From positions 22,243 through 86,242 of the forward strand of contig DATKDP010000113.1 in the NCBI GenBank assembly GCA_035546335.1: 64,000 nucleotides of DNA. The letters run 5' to 3'. This document shows, one piece after another, positions 59,591-64,000 of the stretch. Within the stretch, counting starts at the first letter, position 1; each line of letters begins with the position of its first letter. The translations under genes and the position numbers were made by a program. The notes beneath the pieces are model-generated. The model was given only the letters and a program-made list of their open reading frames with translations. It was not told the DNA's origin and made no database searches. The DNA is from DATKDP01 sp035546335. Lineage in GTDB: Bacteria > Acidobacteriota > Thermoanaerobaculia > Gp7-AA8.

Positions 59591-60163
59591 CTAGAACGCT
59601 GCAGCCAGAGCCGACGCGAAGCGAGGATCCGATGTCCGGAACATTCCTCGTTCGTACCATAGGACCTTCCCCGTCCGATCGATCAGCGCCGAGGTCGGAA
59701 TGACGTTCGTCGCGAAGACTTCCGCGCTTCGACCGTCCGGATCGAGGACGATCTGGTAGCCGATCTTGTAGGAGTCGACGAACGCTCTGACCACGGCCTT
59801 CGCTGCCGCCGAATCGATGCTGATGCCGACCACCTCGAGACCGTGCTCCTTCTCCCTCTCGTACAGCGCCTGAAGCTCGGGAATCTCGGCGCGGCACGGG
59901 CCACACCAGGTGGCCCAGATGTTGACGAGAACGACCTTCCCCTTCATCCGCGACAGATCCACCGGCTGCCCGTCGAGCGTGTTTGCAACAAAGGACGGCA
60001 TCCTGCTGCCAACCGCAGGAAACGGAACTGACGGCTCCGGTGCCGGCGCCGCTGCTGGTACCACCTGCTCGGGCGGCTCATTCTGCCGCTCGCGCCCGCA
60101 CGAGCCTGCGAGAAGCGCAGCAGCAAAGAGGGGAAGGAGAAAAGGGAGGGCTGACCGGCTCAT
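59591..60163 (-). CDS. TlpA-type thiol-disulfide lipoprotein
   Basis: A 190-residue thioredoxin-fold protein with a lipoprotein signal (AAALLAGSC, lipid Cys22), a Pro/Ala-rich linker and the redox site W-C87-G-P-C90 within LVNIWATWCGPCRAEIP. It should be a periplasmic thiol reductase, e.g. for cytochrome c maturation or copper-site assembly. The final part has VIPTSALIDRTGKVLWYERG. Its first ATG overlaps the stop of the upstream gene by four bases (ATGA), so the two are an operon. Confidence 0.9.
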   Translation of the reverse strand: MSRSALPFLLPLFAAALLAGSCGRERQNEPPEQVVPAAAPAPEPSVPFPAVGSRMPSFVANTLDGQPVDLSRMKGKVVLVNIWATWCGPCRAEIPELQALYEREKEHGLEVVGISIDSAAAKAVVRAFVDSYKIGYQIVLDPDGRSAEVFATNVIPTSALIDRTGKVLWYERGMFRTSDPRFASALAAAF

Positions 60164-61422
60164 CGCTTCCTCACGACTGGAATGGCGGCGAGGCGAACGC
60201 CGCCGCTCTCGCCCGGCTCCGGCCAGGCAGCGTACAGAGTATCATCCGTACGCGCCAGTCTCGGGAATCCTGCAGTCGTTGACGCTCCGGCTCCTCCCGG
60301 ATCGAATGGCTCGCCCATCGTCGCATCGAGCCCGACATGACGCCCGAGCACGCGGGCGACTCCCTCACGCTGCTCGACCCAGGTGACCAGCGCGGAACGA
60401 TCCGAGAGCATCACCACGTCCACACGCCCTTTGGGACTGCCGCCATCGATGCGCATGGGAGGGGTGAAGCTCGCACCCGAGTCGGAAGAGAAGGCGACAT
60501 TGACGCGGGCTTCCTCTCCGGCGGCTGTGAACCAGGCGATGACGACGTCACGCCCCCGCGCGTCCATCTGCGGGCCATTGACCGGGCATCCGGTGATCTT
60601 CCAGCCGTCGGCGTGGAGGAGCTTAGGCTCCGTCCATCCATCGTCGATCCGGCGCACGATCGCGATATCTCGCACCTCCCCCTCGCTGCGATCCCGATAC
60701 GCGGCGAGCAGGCCAGCGTCGGTCAGCACCATCGCCGTCTGGCAGCATTCACACGTCATGGCATCGAGCATGGCCTCCTGGGAAAGAACCCCACTCGCGT
60801 CGAATTCCGCGAAGCGCACCGTCATCGGTCCGCTTTCTTCCCCTTCGCTCATCAGCCGGCCATCGAGCCAGAGCGCCGCGACACCGCCGTTCGGGAGAGC
60901 GACGAGGCTCGCGAACCCATGCTCGGTCTTCGTCCCGTCGTCATGAATCACGAACGATTCGCTCCAGGTGGCTCCGCCGTCGACCGACTGTGCAACTCGA
61001 ACGTCGTAAGCGTAGGTCGCAGTGCCGCTTTTCTGCAGCCAGTGTGCGACGAGGCGACCATCGCCGGTCTCGACGACGGAAGGAAAATCGGCCCAGTTCA
61101 CGAAGAAATCCTTCCCTTCTGCGATGGTCGACGCCTTCGACCAGGCGACACCGTCGAAGCTCGAAATCATCAGCGCGTGACCGTCACTGCCGGTGCGCGC
61201 CTGGAACCACGACATCAGCAGCGTTCCGTCGCGCATCGTGGTCAGGAATGGCTGGGCGCTCCCCGGGCCGGCTGGCGAATCGACAGCTCTTGGAGCTGCG
61301 AGTGCGCTACGTACCGAGTCGCCGGCCTCACCTCCGGACTCCCCTTGTCCGGTCTCGGGCGTACATCCGAGGGAGAGGATGAGCAGGACAGTTGTCACGA
61401 CGGCTGTCGCGAGAGGTTTCAT
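60160..61422 (-). CDS. Sialidase-fold (propeller) lipoprotein
   Basis: A 420-residue lipoprotein (MKPLATAVVTTVLLILSLGC, lipid Cys20). The mature part is a six-bladed propeller with Asp-box-like units such as SVDGGATWSES and SSDSGASFTPPM. A Cys cluster DAMTCECCQTAM near the middle is a hallmark of a family of exported exo-sialidase-like proteins often encoded beside TlpA. No catalytic sialidase triad is clear, and the CECC may bind metal (copper). Operon with the TlpA gene through the ATGA overlap; TlpA could reduce this Cys cluster. The start is MKPLATAV, with an in-frame extension upstream ignored. Confidence 0.8.
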   Translation of the reverse strand: MKPLATAVVTTVLLILSLGCTPETGQGESGGEAGDSVRSALAAPRAVDSPAGPGSAQPFLTTMRDGTLLMSWFQARTGSDGHALMISSFDGVAWSKASTIAEGKDFFVNWADFPSVVETGDGRLVAHWLQKSGTATYAYDVRVAQSVDGGATWSESFVIHDDGTKTEHGFASLVALPNGGVAALWLDGRLMSEGEESGPMTVRFAEFDASGVLSQEAMLDAMTCECCQTAMVLTDAGLLAAYRDRSEGEVRDIAIVRRIDDGWTEPKLLHADGWKITGCPVNGPQMDARGRDVVIAWFTAAGEEARVNVAFSSDSGASFTPPMRIDGGSPKGRVDVVMLSDRSALVTWVEQREGVARVLGRHVGLDATMGEPFDPGGAGASTTAGFPRLARTDDTLYAAWPEPGESGGVRLAAIPVVRKR

Positions 61423-61497
61423 GGCGTGCCGAGTCGTTGCCTTCGTGTCGACTTCAAAATGGGAGTCCAACCTCCGTCATCCTGCGCCCGAAAACCG

Positions 61498-61522
61498 AAA
61501 AAGCCCCGCACAGCGAGGCCTC
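61498..61522 (-). terminator. Rho-independent terminator of the prs-rplY operon
   Basis: On the minus strand AGGCCTCGC-TGT-GCGGGGCTTTTT: a 9-bp stem with two G-U pairs, three-base loop and five U residues, 25 bases after the L25 stop codon. Confidence 0.8.
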
Positions 61523-61546
61523 CCGGTTCGGCGATCGATGGTGCGC

Positions 61547-62203
61547 TTACGACTCTTCCTCTGTCTTGCCCTTCTTGATGAGCTCCGGCTCCGCAGTCTC
61601 CTCCTCGGCTTCGGCAGTTGCTTCGGCCGAGACCTCCGCGCGCGGAAGTGTGATGCTCACGATGACGCGATCGGGATCGTCGAGAATTCTGACGCCGGGG
61701 GGAATCGGCAGATCGGACACGCGGACGAAGTGATGGATCTGAAGAGGCGTGACGTCGATGTCGAACGTATCGGGAATCGCCCCGGGCAGGCACTCCACAT
61801 GAAGGTCGCGCGCCTGAAAGTCCAGCACGCCTCCACCCACCTTCACACCGACTGCCGTTCCACTCAGGTGAACAGGGATGGTGACGCGCACCACCTCGTC
61901 CATGACGACGCGGACGAAATCGATGTGGGTCACCGACCGTTTGATCGGATCGATCTGAATGTCCTTGATCATCGCATGCCGCTGCTGGTCGGTTCCGGCC
62001 ATCTTCAGCAGGAACACCGACCGGACGCCATGCTCGCTTTTCGTGACGATCTCGGAGATCACTTTGAGATCGACCGTGATCGGAACCGCTTCACGATGAC
62101 CACCGTAGACGATGGCCGGGACTCGCCCGTCGCGACGCAGCTTCCTGGCGATGCCCTTCCCCGTTCCCTCGCGACGCGAGACCTCTACCACCAACTCAGC
62201 CAT
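61547..62203 (-). CDS. rplY: Ribosomal protein bL25 (CTC form)
   Basis: A 218-residue 5S rRNA-binding protein of the large subunit, CTC/TL5 two-domain form. The start MAELVVEVSRREGTGKGIAR follows a GAAGGAGAAG site. L25 domain (VPAIVYGGHREAVPITVDLK, IDPIKRSVTHIDFVRV) and C-terminal beta-domain (VHLSGTAVGVKVGGGVLDFQ) are both present. The last 35 residues are acidic (EEETAEPELIKKGKTEEES), as is usual. The gene follows prs by 84 bases, in the order seen in many bacteria (prs-rplY). Confidence 0.93.
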   Translation of the reverse strand: MAELVVEVSRREGTGKGIARKLRRDGRVPAIVYGGHREAVPITVDLKVISEIVTKSEHGVRSVFLLKMAGTDQQRHAMIKDIQIDPIKRSVTHIDFVRVVMDEVVRVTIPVHLSGTAVGVKVGGGVLDFQARDLHVECLPGAIPDTFDIDVTPLQIHHFVRVSDLPIPPGVRILDDPDRVIVSITLPRAEVSAEATAEAEEETAEPELIKKGKTEEES

Positions 62204-62287
62204 GAACTTCTCCTTCCACGGTATGCAGCTAGATGGAAATCGCCGCGGGAGGAACAAAAATTCCAGAAATGGCCCGATTCCGCGGGG

Positions 62288-63247
62288 TCACATGTCGAAC
62301 AGGGAGCTGACCGAGTCTTCGTTGTGGATCCGCTTGATCGCTTCCGAGAGGAGGTCCGCGATCGAGAGCGTGACCAGTCGCTTGCAGGCGGCAGCCTTCT
62401 CCGCAGTGGGCATGGTGTTTGTCACGATCACATGATCGAGAACCGATCCGTTGATCCGTTCGACAGCCGGTCCGGACAGAACGGCATGCGTAGCGCAGGC
62501 GGAGATCGACTCCGCCCCCTTTTCCTTGAGCGTCTGCACGCTGTGAATCAGCGTACCGCCCGTGTCGATGATGTCGTCGACGATGAAGACATTTCGTCCT
62601 TCCACCTCTCCGATGATGTGCATCACCTCGGTCTGGTTCTTGGCGATGCGCCGTTTGTCGATGATGGCCAGCGTGGCCCCGAGCCGTTTGGCATAGGCTC
62701 GGGCCCGTTCCACACCCCCCGCATCGGGCGACACGATCGTCATGTTCGACAGCTCGAGCGCTTTGAGATGACGAATGAGAACCGGCGCTGCGAAGAGGTG
62801 ATCGACCGGAATGTTGAAGAAGCCCTGAATCTGGGCCGCGTGCAGATCCATCGTCAGGACGCGGTCCGCGCCGGCAGCAGTGATCAGATCAGCGACCAGT
62901 TTCGAAGTGATCGGGACGCGCGGCTTGTCCTTTCGATCCTGCCGGGCGTAGCCGTAGTAAGGGAGAACCGCCGTGACGCGACTCGCCGAGGAGCGCTTGA
63001 ATGCATCGAGCATGATCAGCAGCTCCATCAGCGTGTCGTTGACCGGCGGGCAGGTCGGCTGAATCACGAATACGTCCGCGCCGCGGACGTTTTCGTCGAT
63101 CTGAACGTAGTTCTCCCCGTCGGAAAAATTGTAGAGAGCCACTCGTCCTGGAGCGACTTCCAGGATGCTGCAGATCTCGCCGGCGAGCGCTGCATGCGCT
63201 CGACCCGAGAACACTTTCAGCGGTCCATACATCTTCGGTACGTGCAT
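62288..63247 (-). CDS. prs: Ribose-phosphate pyrophosphokinase
   Basis: A 319-residue enzyme that makes PRPP from ribose 5-phosphate and ATP. Features: FSGRAHAALAGEI start, YNFSDGENYVQIDENVRGAD, flexible-loop PYYGYARQDRKDKPRVPIT with catalytic residues, DLHAAQIQGFF, and the PRPP-binding motif VFIVDDIIDTGGTLI. Length is typical (315). It is probably the first gene of an operon with rplY. The open frame starts at 63247 (MHVPKMYGPLKVF); a start at MYGPLKVF (63232) is also possible. Confidence 0.95.
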   Translation of the reverse strand: MHVPKMYGPLKVFSGRAHAALAGEICSILEVAPGRVALYNFSDGENYVQIDENVRGADVFVIQPTCPPVNDTLMELLIMLDAFKRSSASRVTAVLPYYGYARQDRKDKPRVPITSKLVADLITAAGADRVLTMDLHAAQIQGFFNIPVDHLFAAPVLIRHLKALELSNMTIVSPDAGGVERARAYAKRLGATLAIIDKRRIAKNQTEVMHIIGEVEGRNVFIVDDIIDTGGTLIHSVQTLKEKGAESISACATHAVLSGPAVERINGSVLDHVIVTNTMPTAEKAAACKRLVTLSIADLLSEAIKRIHNEDSVSSLFDM

Positions 63248-63346
63248 GAGCAGAGGACGCGATCGACGCCCGGAGGAGGCAGATTATGCCAGATGTTTCT
63301 CACATCGTGGAGTCGATCCAGGAGATTGCGTACTGAATCACCGAAA

Positions 63347-63997
63347 GTGAGTGACGGAGCACGGCTCGTGTCATTATCATCGAGCATCGACTTCCAACGA
63401 GGAGGACCACTGGTCGAGCTCGCGAAAGGACGTCCGGTTCGGGAGGTTCTCGAGGGAGGCCGGCTCAAGGGTGGAATGCTCCGTTCGCATCTTCGCTGGC
63501 TCCAGGAGCACCATCCCGACGATGTCGATCGAATTCTCGGGACGCTTCCCGCCGATCTCTCGCGCGAGATCGGCGCGGTCCTCCTCGTTTCGTCCTGGTA
63601 CCCCTTTGCGACCCTGATTCACTTCGACCGGGCGATTGCCGGCGCGTTCGGCGGTGATGAGACGCTCCGTGAACTTGGCCGCCATTCCGCCAGGATCAAC
63701 CTGTCGACGACGTACAAGGCGCTCGACCGCGATACCAACCACGATTTCTTCGAGCATTCCGCCCTCGTCCATCGCCAGTTTCAGGACTTCGGAACGGTCG
63801 CCTACGAACGCGGTGCCGGAGGGGGAAGAATCGTGCACAGCGACTATCCCTGCTTCAGCCGGATCTTCTGCGCCAGCGCGATCGGATATTACGAGGCGAC
63901 GATCAAATCCCACGGAGCACAGCGAGCCCAGGTCCAAGAAACCGAGTGTCAGTGCTTCGGAGATCGCAGCTGCACGTTCGAGATGCGCTGGTACTAG
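63347..63997 (+). CDS. V4R/TIGR02265-like protein, likely ligand-sensing
   Basis: A 216-residue protein. It begins LVSLSSSIDFQRGGPLVEL (GTG 63347; GTG 63368 also possible). The middle has LRSHLRWLQEHHPDDVDRIL and FATLIHFDRAIAGAFGGDET, and the C-terminus YPCFSRIFCASAIGYYEATI ... ETECQCFGDRSCTFEMRWY. The terminal C-x-C-x4-C-x-F pattern is characteristic of V4R and related haem-NO/4-vinyl-reductase-like domains and of the myxobacterial TIGR02265 family. It may bind a small hydrophobic ligand or metal. The function is unknown. It is divergent from prs with 99 bases between. Confidence 0.6.
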   Translation: MSDGARLVSLSSSIDFQRGGPLVELAKGRPVREVLEGGRLKGGMLRSHLRWLQEHHPDDVDRILGTLPADLSREIGAVLLVSSWYPFATLIHFDRAIAGAFGGDETLRELGRHSARINLSTTYKALDRDTNHDFFEHSALVHRQFQDFGTVAYERGAGGGRIVHSDYPCFSRIFCASAIGYYEATIKSHGAQRAQVQETECQCFGDRSCTFEMRWY

Positions 63998-64000
63998 TGT

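Noticed and set aside
61193..63346. A long plus-strand frame opposite rplY and prs that leads into the last gene
   Set aside because: Only the part from about 63347 resembles a protein family; the earlier part is antisense to L25 and Prs.
1..64000. tRNA, rRNA, prophage or integrase genes
   Set aside because: I looked for T-loop-like GGTTCGA-x-x-CC with an acceptor stem and for integrase or transposase motifs and found none that could be supported.

Overview
The window is a GC-rich (roughly 60-65 % G+C) bacterial chromosome segment with dense single-copy genes on both strands. It has no rRNA, tRNA, prophage, CRISPR array or recognisable autonomous transposon. Several traits point to Acidobacteriota, or a closely related uncultured lineage: a Ser/Thr kinase fused to a TolB/PD40-type propeller, an M1 and an M16 exported peptidase, a DUF11 surface protein with a C-terminal sorting helix, an ImuA-ImuB-DnaE2 mutagenesis cassette, and many short intergenic repeat families. 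This assignment is inference; no marker gene settles it.

Layout. 1-9.6 kb: envelope and polysaccharide genes (two family 2 glycosyltransferases, a GT-C membrane glycosyltransferase, an OmpA-type lipid/peptidoglycan-binding protein) around a small redox operon. In that operon a BFD-like [2Fe-2S] protein is followed by an ArsC/Spx-like protein whose first active-site Cys codon is an in-frame TGA, with a SECIS-like hairpin just downstream. I read this as a selenoprotein, and it is the main discovery of the window. 9.9-16.3 kb: PilB/GspE ATPase, M1 aminopeptidase, peptidase E, glutamate dehydrogenase. 16.3-24.7 kb: a phosphodiester glycosidase lipoprotein whose signal peptide is built from repeat DNA, a hybrid-type sensor kinase, a radical SAM/SPASM protein, and a recN-thiF-tsaC run. 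25-31 kb: MgtE, AbgT transporter and a frameshifted M16 peptidase. 32-43.7 kb: RecQ, YpfJ-type metallopeptidase, DUF11 surface protein, EEP phosphodiesterase plus cardiolipin synthase, the propeller kinase, methyltransferases. 44-50 kb: CDGSH protein, LON-domain protein, UbiD, a nucleotidyltransferase/partner pair and an exported methyltransferase. 50.3-56.3 kb: the imuA-imuB-dnaE2 mutasome. 56.4-64 kb: PhhB, glutaredoxin, SDR, a copper monooxygenase with a haem c site, TlpA plus a propeller lipoprotein, L25, Prs and a V4R-like protein.

The second theme is repeats. At least seven loci carry tandem heptanucleotides of one general form (RGAKNNN on one strand). They are often arranged as a purine-rich arm, a core and the complementary pyrimidine-rich arm. 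These arrays abut genes closely enough to supply stop codons for three of them and a signal peptide for a fourth. Other families are a GACGAAGC hairpin repeat (two tandem and two inverted copies), a GGATCTGCG hairpin repeat (two copies), a CCCCATGGTCACGT repeat (two copies) and a 350-bp element with inverted GGGCTC/GGGCGC ends.
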